In this document: one piece after another, positions 1 through 8,481 of the stretch
How the letters are laid out: every line of letters begins with the position of its first letter
How positions within the stretch are numbered: the stretch's first letter is position 1
Assembly (NCBI GenBank): GCA_016787415.1
Contig: JAEUUT010000060.1
Coordinates: forward strand, 1-64,000
Reading direction: 5' to 3'
From: Saprospiraceae bacterium
GTDB lineage: Bacteria; Bacteroidota; Bacteroidia; Chitinophagales; Saprospiraceae
Length of the DNA: 64,000 nt
Program-made: the position numbers and the translations under genes
Notes under the pieces: generated by a model
The model's input: only the letters and a program-made list of their open reading frames with translations
The model's database searches: none
What the model was told of the DNA's origin: nothing

Positions 1-1713
1 AAAACCCAGTACAAACTGCGCAATGCCGTGTTCAGCCGCCAGCGCTACTGGGGCGAACCCGTGCCTGCTTACTGGAAAGACGGCGTGCCTTACCTCATCG
101 ACGAAAAAGACCTGCCGCTGGTTCTGCCGGCTGTCGACAAATACCTGCCCACCGAAACCGGCGAACCGCCGCTCGGCCGCGCAGAAGGCTGGAACTACAA
201 GGGTTATGAATACGAGTTGTCGACCATGCCCGGCTGGGCAGGTTCGTCGTGGTATTTTTACCGTTACATGGACCCGCACAACGACCAGGCATTCTGCTCA
301 AAAGAAGCCGTCGGCTATTGGCAACAAGTGGATTTTTACCTCGGTGGCTCCGAACATGCCGTGGGGCACTTGCTGTATAGCCGTTTCTGGAACCATTTCC
401 TGTATGACCTGGGGCTGGTGCCGCACCGCGAATTTGCCAAAAGACTGGTCAATCAGGGCATGATTCAGGGGCGCTCCAACTTTGTTTTCAGGGCAAAAGA
501 GCGTTTTTTCGAGGAATACCTGATGCTCAAAGTGCTAAATCCGTTTTTTGCGGAAATGGGGCCCATGGCAATCGTCAAGGCCGAATTTGAAGAAGAACAC
601 CAGTACGACTTCGCATTTTCCACCAACAACCTGGTGATCGAGGTCACCTCCCGCAAACAGGCGGAGAAAATCGAACGCGTGTATCGCACCGCACAGGCTG
701 ATGGCAAACGCCTGCTGGTACTCTACAGCGAACAACTGATCGACCATATCAACGCACCGGAAAATATCGCGGAAATCATCCGAGCGGCTATCGCAAGTTC
801 GGAAGATTATATTTTACCCGCAGAAGAGCCTGTGTGCGAGCAGTTGTACGTGTCGCACAACCTCATACACAAATACCATCCCGACTCGTTTACCAAACTG
901 CATGTGGATGTAAACATCGTGGTGGACGACATCCTGCAATTGGACAAGGCCAGGAAAGTGCCTCAGTTTGAAAAAGCCAATTTCAAACTGGACGCTTCGG
1001 GCCAATACCATTGCACCTGGGAAGTGGAGAAAATGTCCAAATCCAAGTACAATGTGGTCAACCCGGACGACATGGTGCGCGAATACGGCGCCGACTGCTT
1101 CCGGATGTTTGAAATATTTCTGGGGCCTATTACCGACGCAAAACCCTGGAATACACAGGGTATCAGCGGCGTAAGTGCGTTTCTGCGAAAATTCTGGGGG
1201 CTGTTTTTCAATGCTGGCGGTCAGTTTTCTGTAAGCGACGAAGCGCCTACAAAAGACGAACTGAAAATTCTGCACACCTGCATCAAAAAGGTGACCGACG
1301 ATATCGAGCGCATCAGCATGAACACCTGCGTGAGCCATTTCATGATCGCTACCAACGACCTCCGCAAATTGAACAGCGCCAAACGCGCCGTGCTGGAGCC
1401 GCTGGTCATCATGCTGACGCCGTTCGGGCCACATACCGCTGAAGAACTCTGGCACCGCCTGGGACACTCCACCTCCGTGTGCGATGCCTCCTGGCCTGTG
1501 CTGGATGAGTCATACCTCAAATCGGACACCTACGTATTCCCGATCCAGATCAATGGCAAACTGCGCGCCACCATCGAACTTCCTACCGACATCAGCGCCG
1601 CCGACGCAGAAGCCGCCGCCCTGCAACTCGAACAAGTGCAGAAATGGATGGAAGGCAAACCCGCGAAAAAAGTGGTGTTTGTGCCTGGAAGGATGATTAA
1701 TGTAGTATGCTAG
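1..1713 (+). CDS. leuS: Leucine--tRNA ligase (3' part; start lies before the window)
   Basis: Class I aminoacyl-tRNA synthetase that charges tRNA-Leu in the cytoplasm. The reading frame is open from base 1, so the N-terminus, with the HIGH motif and most of the editing domain, is outside the window. Visible landmarks are RQRYWGEP near base 37, the STMPGWAGSSWYFYRYMDP block near 220, LGGSEHAVGHLLYSRFWNHF near 343 and the KMSKS signature at 1030-1044. A helical anticodon-binding domain and a C-terminal domain follow, with stop TAG at 1711. The region before KMSKS normally runs straight from QGRSNFV to HVDVNIV after a short stretch; here about 115 extra residues sit between them (see the separate entry). 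The next gene converges on it across an inverted-repeat element. The identification is secure; the effect of the insertion on the enzyme is unknown. Confidence 0.97.
   Translation, partial: KTQYKLRNAVFSRQRYWGEPVPAYWKDGVPYLIDEKDLPLVLPAVDKYLPTETGEPPLGRAEGWNYKGYEYELSTMPGWAGSSWYFYRYMDPHNDQAFCSKEAVGYWQQVDFYLGGSEHAVGHLLYSRFWNHFLYDLGLVPHREFAKRLVNQGMIQGRSNFVFRAKERFFEEYLMLKVLNPFFAEMGPMAIVKAEFEEEHQYDFAFSTNNLVIEVTSRKQAEKIERVYRTAQADGKRLLVLYSEQLIDHINAPENIAEIIRAAIASSEDYILPAEEPVCEQLYVSHNLIHKYHPDSFTKLHVDVNIVVDDILQLDKARKVPQFEKANFKLDASGQYHCTWEVEKMSKSKYNVVNPDDMVREYGADCFRMFEIFLGPITDAKPWNTQGISGVSAFLRKFWGLFFNAGGQFSVSDEAPTKDELKILHTCIKKVTDDIERISMNTCVSHFMIATNDLRKLNSAKRAVLEPLVIMLTPFGPHTAEELWHRLGHSTSVCDASWPVLDESYLKSDTYVFPIQINGKLRATIELPTDISAADAEAAALQLEQVQKWMEGKPAKKVVFVPGRMINVVC
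493..838 (+). other. In-frame inserted domain in LeuRS, resembling a small PD-(D/E)XK/DUF559-type nuclease fold
   Basis: About 115 residues sit between QGRSNFVFR and the stretch leading to LHVDVNIV, where Bacteroidota LeuRS as I remember it has only a few residues. The insert starts with an amphipathic helix (ERFFEEYLMLKVL). It then has a YDFAF strand, an LVIEVTSRKQ strand, a helix (AEKIERVYRTAQADG), a strand RLLVLYSEQL and a helix (APENIAEIIRAAI). That order and the spaced D...E-x-T look like the DUF559/Vsr endonuclease core, usually D...E-x-D/K, but with Thr at the third acidic or basic position, so activity may be lost. There is no intein-type Cys/Ser start or His-Asn end, and the frame is kept on both sides. 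Family assignment is from pattern memory only. Confidence 0.5.
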
Positions 1714-1715
1714 GG

Positions 1716-1851
1716 CAGTCCTGAGTCGTTAGTCCTGAGTCCTGAGTCTGTAGAGTACACCTTTATACCCATGGCATTTTCAAGAATATATGCCAGGAGT
1801 ATGAAGGTGTACTCTACAGACTCAGGACTCAGGACTTAGGACTCAGGACTT
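1716..1851. repeat. Element E1: 48-bp inverted repeat with AGTCCTR words
   Basis: Arms are 1716-1763 and 1804-1851 and match at about 45 of 48 positions. The outer part of each arm is a run of 7-bp words (AGTCCTG, AGTCCTA), followed by the core GTAGAGTACACC. The 40-nt loop carries a further imperfect stem (ATACCCATGGCAT against ATGCCAGGAGTAT). It fills the gap between convergent leuS and the GT22 gene and supplies the latter's stop codon. A role as a two-way 3'-end hairpin is inference. Confidence 0.9.
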
Positions 1852-3286
1852 CATGCACACTCCACATCCGCGTCCTACTCTGCCAGTCGTTCACGTTCAC
1901 ATTTAATATCCAGTCGGGAAAATAGGCGTACAAACGTGCGGTTTTGGCGCCGGGTGGAGGATTTTTGAGGATCAGGTCTTGCGAAAGCAGTAGGGAGCCT
2001 GCCGGGATGTTTTTTGCCCGAACGTTCAGGTACATGATGTTGTGAATATTCGGAGAGCGATAGAAATTCATGTTCAATCCCACACTTTCATAAAGGAGTT
2101 TTTTGTGGGAATACACCGTCACGGGACTTTTTTCCGCATGCCTGTACAGGAAATGGAAACAAGCCACGGATTCCTGTGCGGCCAACAAACTGCGCGCGGG
2201 CAGCAGAAGGCAATTGATAACAACCGTAAACACCAGAACCGGACGCGCCCAACGCCATATACGCTTTTTAGTAGTCAGCCGGTTCTGCAAATCAGACCAT
2301 CCCCAGGCCACAAGTGCCAGTATGGGCAACAGCATAGGGTACATGAAACGCATTTCCTTGTGGCCCACAACAAAATGGGCGAGTAAAAAAGGGAACAGGC
2401 TCCACACCAGTACGTGGGTGCGTTTTTTTCGAATGCCATTGAGCAGAACCAGCAACAACAGAAGGCCGATCAACGGAGTGGCAGTCAATATGGTTTGCTC
2501 CAGATAGTACCACCAGGGCGAAGTGCCCCAATAGGCGGCTTTATTATCTATAATATTGGAAATGAAATAGTTGTACGGCGCGAATGTGTACGAATCATAC
2601 AACCATACGTCTGCGGCAAAGCCCGGAACACACGCTGTAGCAAGCCCTGCTAGCAGCCATGCGACAGGTTGTATGCCCTGTTTGTGCTGGTACGAATGCC
2701 ATAGCACCCACGCAGCCATCCCCATCAAAGCAAAGCCCATTTGATAACGAAAGAAAAACGAGAGCCCGAAAAGAAACCCTGCTAACAACAACTTCCATCC
2801 TTGTTTCTCAAGTCCTTGCAACAGCAACAGCGCTCCGGCAGCAAAACTCAGTCCGGCCATATTTTCCGAAGAAAAACGTACGGACAGGTATGGTACAAAC
2901 CACAGCAGCAAGGCCATCCAGCGCAGGGCATCTCCCGCGTTTTTGTCTTCCGTATCGAGGCGCCGCGCCCAGGCAAAAAACAGCGCGCAAACCAGCAAAC
3001 CACTTAACAGACGCATCAAAAATGCCTGAATAAAGGGATTGGAAATGCCTATCCATTGCGCCGAACGAATAACTGTGTAGGCCAGCGCGGGTTGCAGGCC
3101 GGGCCGAATCTTTGCCTCATACTCCCAGGGCAAATCAAGTAATGACGTGCCACCGAGTTTGTAATTGGCCAGTTCAATAACCTGAAAATGCTCGTCCGGG
3201 TGATGATACCCTTCACTAAACCATGCGGTAACGGCATACAGGGCCATCGAAAGGAAAAAGGCATTGCGTCGTAACCGAGGTGTCAT
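1829..3286 (-). CDS. GT22-like membrane mannosyltransferase (Alg9/PIG-B type)
   Basis: Polytopic membrane protein of 485 residues. After the N-terminal segment it has the acidic motif HPDEHFQ (near residue 27), typical of lipid-linked-sugar glycosyltransferases of the GT22/GT-C group. About eight to ten hydrophobic segments follow, with a conserved-looking GHKEMRFMYP block late in the protein, like the HKEERF(L/M)YP motif of GT22. It probably moves a sugar from a polyprenyl-linked donor on the outer face of the inner membrane. I chose the ATG at 3286 (MTPRLRR); a longer frame reaches 3394 only by translating the upstream repeat. It follows a sugar transferase on the same strand, fitting a glycan role. 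The last seven residues and the TGA stop are encoded by repeat E1. Acceptor and sugar are unknown. Confidence 0.8.
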   Translation of the reverse strand: MTPRLRRNAFFLSMALYAVTAWFSEGYHHPDEHFQVIELANYKLGGTSLLDLPWEYEAKIRPGLQPALAYTVIRSAQWIGISNPFIQAFLMRLLSGLLVCALFFAWARRLDTEDKNAGDALRWMALLLWFVPYLSVRFSSENMAGLSFAAGALLLLQGLEKQGWKLLLAGFLFGLSFFFRYQMGFALMGMAAWVLWHSYQHKQGIQPVAWLLAGLATACVPGFAADVWLYDSYTFAPYNYFISNIIDNKAAYWGTSPWWYYLEQTILTATPLIGLLLLLVLLNGIRKKRTHVLVWSLFPFLLAHFVVGHKEMRFMYPMLLPILALVAWGWSDLQNRLTTKKRIWRWARPVLVFTVVINCLLLPARSLLAAQESVACFHFLYRHAEKSPVTVYSHKKLLYESVGLNMNFYRSPNIHNIMYLNVRAKNIPAGSLLLSQDLILKNPPPGAKTARLYAYFPDWILNVNVNDWQSRTRMWSVHEVLSPKS

Positions 3287-3291
3287 GAAAT

Positions 3292-3509
3292 TAGTTGGTG
3301 TTTTAGTGTTTTGGTGTTTTAGTGTTTTGGTGTTTTGGTGTTTTAGTGTTTTGGTGTTTTGGAGGGCTTCGCGCTTTGTATTTGGGACTAACATGAAGCA
3401 TGTTTCATGGAAGGTATATAAAACACTCCTTTCACGCCCGAAATCAACCTAAAATACCAAGCGCGAAGCCCTCCAAAACACAAAAACACCAAAACACCAA
3501 AACACAAAC
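3292..3509. repeat. Element E2: inverted repeat with GGTGTTTT/AGTGTTTT octamer arms
   Basis: The left arm (3294-3382) has about eight 8-bp words of the form (G/A)GTGTTTT. The right arm (3451-3509) has about four of the complementary words. The inner stem GGAGGGCTTCGCGCTT is paired on both sides. The loop (about 3383-3450) contains a small hairpin near ATGAAGCATGTTTCAT. It separates the sugar transferase stop (3518) from the GT22 start (3286), so it forms the leader of the GT22 gene. Word number differs between arms, which suggests slippage. Confidence 0.88.
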
Positions 3510-3517
3510 AATCCCTT

Positions 3518-4939
3518 TCACTTCCCTCTCCCTTGCAATAACACCAGCACCGTATAGAACATGATTTTAAAATCCAGGGCCAGGCTCATGTTTTCAATAT
3601 ACAACAAGTCAAAACGCAGGCGTTGCAGCATTTGCTGCACATTGGAAGCGTAGCCATATTTCACCTGCCCCCACGATGTGATGCCGGGGCGGACTTTTAG
3701 CAGGTGTTTGTAGTGCGGGTTGTGTTCCACAATCTGGTCGATGAAATACTGGCGTTCGGGGCGCGGGCCTACCAGCGACATATCGCCGCGCAGCACGTTC
3801 CAGAAATTGGGTAATTCGTCGAGTCTGTATTTCCGCATGATACCGCCCCAGGGCGTGCAACGCGGGTCATTGTCGGTAGAAAGTTGAGGGCCCATTTTTT
3901 CCGCATCGACAAACATCGAGCGGAACTTGATGATTTTGAACGGTTTTCCATTGATACCGATGCGCTCCTGCTCGAAAAAAATCGGGCCGGGCGAAGTGAG
4001 GCGTACCCGAAGAATAGTGTACAACAACAATGGGGAAAGGACAATTAAGGCCAAGATGCTCACCGTGACGTCCAGGAATCGTTTGATGATGCGCTGCCAT
4101 TTAGGCATCAATTCCTGCCTGATTTCAATGAGCACTGCGCCGTAAACGTGGTTCATTTTGACGGTGCCCAGCAGGATATCATACATATCCGGTATGATTT
4201 TGACCAGTACGTTTTCGCCAAAATCGAATAAAATATTCAGGATGCCACGGAGGCGATTGTGTTCGGAAGTTTCGATGGCAATAATGACTTCTTCAATGTC
4301 GTGCTGTCGAATGAGCATATCCAGTTCATTCAAAGCGCCCAGCCTGGTCAGGTGCTCCGACATGACCTGCTCGCTGCCGCCATTGGTATCCACATACCCG
4401 ATAAATTTGTTGCCCAGGCCTTTTTTTCGCCCTCTGATATCCCAGTACAAGTCGAGAGCGTTCTGATTTCCACCCACCAGCAGGGTATTAAACGTAACCA
4501 GGCCACTTTTCAGTCGCCGGCTTGCGCGCGTGAGCAGTATCATGCGAGAGAGCGCCGTCAGCAGAAAATGCAGCCCAAACAAAGCCAGAAACGAGTGATA
4601 ATATGTGCGGTAATCGCGCACCACATCATCTAGTATCAGGGAAAAAAACAGGAAAGTAACGCCGAGAAACGACAGGAAAAAGGTTTGCGTGAGGGTGGTC
4701 AGGCGCGACATCCGGTAGATATCGGTATGCTGATCAAAAATACCGTACAAAAGCACCCAGCCCACAGGCACCATGACTACGCCCAGGTAAAAATTGGGGT
4801 CCTGAAACACTTCGGCACTCAAAGGAGCGCCTTCCAGCGATTTGCGGTAAAGAAAAAACAAGGCCCAGGCCAGCATGGCCATGATAAAATCGGCGATGCC
4901 GTACAAAAGCGTGTCGCGTTGACGTAGTCGGCGCTGCAA
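3518..4939 (-). CDS. Undecaprenyl-phosphate sugar phosphotransferase (exopolysaccharide initiation, WcaJ-like)
   Basis: A 473-residue protein with about four transmembrane segments in the first 130 residues. A soluble Rossmann-like domain follows (begins near NTLLVGGNQNALDLYWDI), then another membrane helix and the C-terminal bacterial sugar transferase catalytic domain. Signatures include KRFLDVTVSILALIVLSP, the FKIIKFRSM block, RKYRLDELPNFWNVL and GDMSLVGPRPE. Members transfer a sugar-1-phosphate from a nucleotide sugar to undecaprenyl phosphate, the first membrane step of exopolysaccharide or O-unit assembly. Length and domain order match the family. It lies upstream of and co-oriented with the GT22 gene, consistent with a shared glycan pathway, though no Wzx/Wzy partners are in view. 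The sugar cannot be told from sequence. Confidence 0.93.
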   Translation of the reverse strand: MQRRLRQRDTLLYGIADFIMAMLAWALFFLYRKSLEGAPLSAEVFQDPNFYLGVVMVPVGWVLLYGIFDQHTDIYRMSRLTTLTQTFFLSFLGVTFLFFSLILDDVVRDYRTYYHSFLALFGLHFLLTALSRMILLTRASRRLKSGLVTFNTLLVGGNQNALDLYWDIRGRKKGLGNKFIGYVDTNGGSEQVMSEHLTRLGALNELDMLIRQHDIEEVIIAIETSEHNRLRGILNILFDFGENVLVKIIPDMYDILLGTVKMNHVYGAVLIEIRQELMPKWQRIIKRFLDVTVSILALIVLSPLLLYTILRVRLTSPGPIFFEQERIGINGKPFKIIKFRSMFVDAEKMGPQLSTDNDPRCTPWGGIMRKYRLDELPNFWNVLRGDMSLVGPRPERQYFIDQIVEHNPHYKHLLKVRPGITSWGQVKYGYASNVQQMLQRLRFDLLYIENMSLALDFKIMFYTVLVLLQGRGK

Positions 4940-4998
4940 AACAGTAAGTTTATAGGCGGGGTAGCCGGTGAAGAATACCGCAAAATTACCAGAAGTTG

Positions 4999-5877
4999 TC
5001 AGAAATGCAGCAATCGCATATTGTCAAGTCGAACAGCGGCTTTTTCTTTCGTGTACTTCCCAGTGCTGTCCTTTGTTAGTTGTACCCTGAAAAACAGCCG
5101 ATACTTGGTCTGTTGTAGGGCTACCACAAATTCTGTGAGGTTGAAATAAATTTTGTTCCAATCTTCCGATACATTGAACTGATAAACGGCCTGGCTAAGT
5201 TCGTTGCTTGAGGAGCCATCGGAACCGAGTACCCATAATTCGAACGGAATCTCGTTGCGATAATGCAGTTCCAGCCAGGTTTGTTCGGCGCCCTGATTGG
5301 GCAACTCGACCTGTTCCGTAACAATTTCCATGAGTGCATGCGCCGTATCCACTTCCATAAGCAGGCTACGACCCGTATTGCCAAACGCGCCTGTTTCCGT
5401 CACCAGAAAATTTTTACCGTTATCAGTGTCGCGGTTTTCCAGCAAAATGGTGCCAATACCATCAAAAGTAGAGCGCGTCAAATCCCAGGCGTATTGCGTA
5501 TTGTCGTCGTATTTGGTAACGGGTTTTACCTCTGTCGTTTGCCCGGGCGTGAGGGTGTAGTCCTGTTTGTGCCGCACCATAAAACTGTAAATGTCTGGCG
5601 TAATGAGCAGGCCGTTTTTTTTCACACCGGGAAACACCCATACTTCACTCGCCCCTTCTGCCAGCACCGGCACTTTGGCCGGCAAGGTGTATGCGCCCAA
5701 AAACTCACCGTTCACATACAGCCATCCATCGGTAATTTTCTGGAAATCAGCGCCTCCCGGTGCATTCACCGTAAAAGGCTGCAACTGAAGGTAGGCAGGA
5801 ATGGGTTCCGGCTTATCCTTACACGCAGAAAAAAAGAGCAAAAACGCTCCGAGACAGTAGTAGATGTGTTTTGTCAT
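4999..5877 (-). CDS. Hypothetical lipoprotein
   Basis: A 292-residue protein with a classic lipoprotein signal peptide: MTKHIYYCLG, a hydrophobic run, then the lipobox FFSACKD. It should be lipidated at that Cys and held in the outer or inner membrane. The rest is rich in beta strands and aromatic residues with no enzyme motif I know. An early stretch (DGWLYVNGEFLGAYTLP) resembles PEGA-like or carbohydrate-binding folds, and the later part looks like a jelly-roll domain. It sits between der and the sugar transferase on the same strand, with hairpin element E3 just upstream of its start. Function unknown. Confidence 0.8.
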   Translation of the reverse strand: MTKHIYYCLGAFLLFFSACKDKPEPIPAYLQLQPFTVNAPGGADFQKITDGWLYVNGEFLGAYTLPAKVPVLAEGASEVWVFPGVKKNGLLITPDIYSFMVRHKQDYTLTPGQTTEVKPVTKYDDNTQYAWDLTRSTFDGIGTILLENRDTDNGKNFLVTETGAFGNTGRSLLMEVDTAHALMEIVTEQVELPNQGAEQTWLELHYRNEIPFELWVLGSDGSSSNELSQAVYQFNVSEDWNKIYFNLTEFVVALQQTKYRLFFRVQLTKDSTGKYTKEKAAVRLDNMRLLHF

Positions 5878-5887
5878 GGTAAAGGTT

Positions 5888-6017
5888 TTTTGGAGTTATG
5901 AGTTATGAGGGATGAGTTATGAGTGTTTGTGCTATACTCTTTGGCTCTGCTAATAGAATAGACAGGCGTACAGCACAAACACTCATAACTCATAACTCAT
6001 AACTCATAACTCCCAAA
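5888..6017. repeat. Element E3: 46-bp inverted repeat with GAGTTAT words
   Basis: Arms are 5888-5933 and 5972-6017 and match at about 43 of 46 positions. Each arm is a run of GAGTTAT heptamers ending inward in GAGTGTTTGTGCT. One word in the left arm reads GAGGGAT, the same variant seen in both arms of E4. The loop holds CTCTTTGGCTC. It lies between der (its stop is next to the right arm) and the downstream lipoprotein on the same strand. Confidence 0.9.
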
Positions 6018-6018
6018 C

Positions 6019-7323
6019 TCAGGTTTTTGATCGCATATACACTTCCATCGGCGCACCGCAGAAATCGTATTGTTCGCGCAATTTGTTTTCCAGAAACTGG
6101 ACGTAAGAATCGCGCACCCAGTTGGGGTTGTTAACAAAAAAAGCGAACGACGGATACGGTGTCGGCAATTGTGTAACGTATTTGAACTTCGGAAAGCGGC
6201 CTTTCACCGATGGCGGCGGCGTTCTTTCGATCACTTCCGTTGCAAATTCATTGAGTTCGGCCGTTTTTATGCGGCGCGAACGATTTTCATACACTTCAAT
6301 GGCTTTTTCGATGGCCTGGAAAATGCGTTGTTTTTCATGCACGGAGATGAACAGCACCGGCACGTCATTGAATGGCGCAAGTTTGTTCTTGATGGCTGCC
6401 TCGTAATCGCGGGCGGTATTGGTTTCTTTTTTGATCAGATCCCATTTGTTCACCAGAATCACAATGCCTTTGTGTCGTTTTTGTGCCAGGCGCAGGATAT
6501 TCAGGTCTTGCGATTCCAGGCCTTGTTCGGCATCGAGTACCATCAGGCACACATCGGATTCTTCCACGGCACGGATGGCGCGCATGACGGAGTAAAACTC
6601 CAGGTCTTCCTCCACCTTGGTTTTTTTGCGAATACCGGCGGTATCGATCAGGACAAACTCTTTTCCGAATTTATTGTAGGTGGAGTGAATCGGGTCGCGC
6701 GTGGTGCCGGCAATGGGTGTTACAATATTGCGATCTTCACCCAGCAAGGCATTGAGGAGCGATGATTTACCTACGTTGGGTCGGCCGACGATGGCGAATT
6801 TCGGCAGTTCCGTTTCCAGGGGTTCTTCATTTTCAATGTGTTCCACCACGGCGTCGAGCAAATCGCCGGTACCACTGCCGCTGATGGAAGCAATGAAGAA
6901 AGTATTGTCGAAGCCCAGGCCCCAGAATTCGTTGGCTTCCAACATGTTTTTGGAATTGTCGACCTTGTTGACCACCAGATAAACCGGTTTTTTACCGCGC
7001 CGAAGGCCTTTGGCAATTTCTTCGTCGAGGTCGGTAATGCCCGTTTGTGCATCCACCATAAACAGCACCACGGCTGCTTCATCGAGTGCGATACGCACCT
7101 GATTGCGGATGGCTGCTTCGAACACGTCATCGGAGCCGTGTACAAAGCCGCCGGTATCGACCACGGTAAAACGTTTGCCGTTCCATTCACAAAATCCGTA
7201 TTTCCGGTCGCGTGTAACGCCCGAAAAGTCGTCGGTGATGGCATCGCGCGAGCCGACAAGGCGATTATACAAGGTGGATTTGCCGACGTTGGGTCGGCCC
7301 ACTATGGCTACTATATTTCCCAT
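6019..7323 (-). CDS. der: Ribosome biogenesis GTPase Der (EngA)
   Basis: A 434-residue protein with two consecutive GTPase domains and a C-terminal KH-like domain, the defining layout of Der. The first G domain begins at residue 6 (VGRPNVGKS) with DTGG and NKVD. The second has GRPNVGKSSLLNALLG, the TPIAGTTRD switch, DTAG and NKWD. The C-terminus includes the FPKFKYVTQ and PNWVRDSY region typical of the KH domain. Der assists late maturation of the 50S ribosomal subunit and is usually essential. Start ATG at 7323 gives the standard MGNIVAIVGRPNVGKS N-terminus. It is divergent from the metallo-hydrolase gene and is followed by element E3. Confidence 0.98.
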   Translation of the reverse strand: MGNIVAIVGRPNVGKSTLYNRLVGSRDAITDDFSGVTRDRKYGFCEWNGKRFTVVDTGGFVHGSDDVFEAAIRNQVRIALDEAAVVLFMVDAQTGITDLDEEIAKGLRRGKKPVYLVVNKVDNSKNMLEANEFWGLGFDNTFFIASISGSGTGDLLDAVVEHIENEEPLETELPKFAIVGRPNVGKSSLLNALLGEDRNIVTPIAGTTRDPIHSTYNKFGKEFVLIDTAGIRKKTKVEEDLEFYSVMRAIRAVEESDVCLMVLDAEQGLESQDLNILRLAQKRHKGIVILVNKWDLIKKETNTARDYEAAIKNKLAPFNDVPVLFISVHEKQRIFQAIEKAIEVYENRSRRIKTAELNEFATEVIERTPPPSVKGRFPKFKYVTQLPTPYPSFAFFVNNPNWVRDSYVQFLENKLREQYDFCGAPMEVYMRSKT

Positions 7324-7480
7324 TTTTTGAAATTTCCAGTGCTGTATTTTTCATTTCCTCCGGCATGCGCAAAAGGTTTATCACCTTGACAACCAACTTG
7401 ATAGACAAACTGTTTGCCCGTTTTGCAAAATAATACGGATGTGTTTGGGCGCCGATGAAATGAAAGGAATTTGTTTTGAT

Positions 7481-7488
7481 TACTTTTG
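7481..7488 (+). promoter_or_regulatory. Probable Bacteroidota -7 element (TACTTTTG)
   Basis: TACTTTTG matches the Bacteroidota consensus TAnnTTTG and lies 64 bp before the start codon at 7552. A TTTG at 7470-7473 is too close to be a good -33 element, so the match is only partial. Confidence 0.5.
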
Positions 7489-7551
7489 TCCGCAGACAGG
7501 AGCCGCAAAAGTAGTCAATTCTTGCCTGCCATATTCAACAAGAGACCTGCT

Positions 7552-8463
7552 ATGAATAAAATCATTTTTCGTGATCCCAATATCACGATTTTTCAAAGCG
7601 CCCTTTTTATGACGAATTCGACGGTAATCAGTACCGACGACGTCATTATTGTGGTCGATCCGGGCTGGCTGCCCGATGAGGTGCTGGCAATCAGGCATTA
7701 TGTGGAAGGTATTCGCGGAAAAAAACCTTTGTACCTGATGTTTACACATTCCGACTACGACCATATTATAGGGTACAAGGCATTTGAAGCCGACAAGGTG
7801 TTTGTTTCCAAAGCCATGTCGGACAATCCGGATAAGGAGAAGATCATCGAGCAAATACTCGAATTTGACGAGCAATATTATATCGAACGGCCCTACCCGA
7901 TTGAGTTTCCCAATGGCGATTTTACGGTTTTTCGGGATGGTGTGCAGTATCGGCAGGGCAATACCAAAATGACGTTTTACCTCACGCCGGGGCACACAGC
8001 CGATAGTATGATGATCGTGATCTGGCAACTGGGGCTTTGTATTGCGGGCGACTACCTCTCGAATGTCGAATTCCCGTTTATTTACCATAGCAGTGTGGAT
8101 TATGTCAATACCCTGGAAAAACTTCCGGTTATCCACGACCGAAACTGGTTTACACGTATGATTCCGGGGCATGGCGCCCCTGCACTGAGCATCAACGACT
8201 GGCTGCAGCGCCGCACCGAAAGCCTGGCGTATATTTTTGCCCTGCGAGAAAGTATTGCGACCCGTATCCCCTTCGATGAATCGTCGTTGTGGGTGCGTTA
8301 TCGTTTTCCTCGCCTGCAACAGAAATACCACCTAGATAATATTGCACTTATGACCCGCGAATTCGAGCAGGGCCTGTGGGAATGGGATCCTGATTTTTCC
8401 TTGCAGGATATCAGCCATGTGCAGCCTTTGGAAGGAAGGCCGATGGAGCAGGATGAGGAGTAA
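7552..8463 (+). CDS. Metallo-beta-lactamase-fold hydrolase
   Basis: A 303-residue soluble protein with the metallo-beta-lactamase fold. The metal motif H-S-D-Y-D-H is at residues 66-71, followed by PGHTADS (third metal His), IAGDYLS (bridging Asp) and PGHGAP (last His). This arrangement binds two Zn or Fe ions and hydrolyses esters, thioesters or phosphodiesters depending on the subfamily. No signal peptide is seen, so it should be cytoplasmic. I took ATG 7552 (MNKIIFRDPN) over an upstream start at 7486, because the promoter element overlaps that longer version. The substrate cannot be predicted. The gene ends 18 bp before the helical-repeat protein gene, so the two may be co-transcribed. Confidence 0.88.
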   Translation: MNKIIFRDPNITIFQSALFMTNSTVISTDDVIIVVDPGWLPDEVLAIRHYVEGIRGKKPLYLMFTHSDYDHIIGYKAFEADKVFVSKAMSDNPDKEKIIEQILEFDEQYYIERPYPIEFPNGDFTVFRDGVQYRQGNTKMTFYLTPGHTADSMMIVIWQLGLCIAGDYLSNVEFPFIYHSSVDYVNTLEKLPVIHDRNWFTRMIPGHGAPALSINDWLQRRTESLAYIFALRESIATRIPFDESSLWVRYRFPRLQQKYHLDNIALMTREFEQGLWEWDPDFSLQDISHVQPLEGRPMEQDEE

Positions 8464-8481
8464 ATTTTCCCATAATACTCA

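Noticed and set aside
493-838. Intein in LeuRS
   Set aside because: No splice-junction Cys/Ser and His-Asn, too short, and no splicing blocks.
814-1467. Open frame on the minus strand inside leuS
   Set aside because: Shadow frame of a well-supported gene.
3287-3394. N-terminal extension of the GT22 gene through the octamer arm
   Set aside because: It would encode a KHQNTKT-type repeat from element E2; the conserved start MTPRLRR lies downstream.
3292-3509. CRISPR array
   Set aside because: The words are contiguous 7-12 bp units without spacers, and there are no cas genes.
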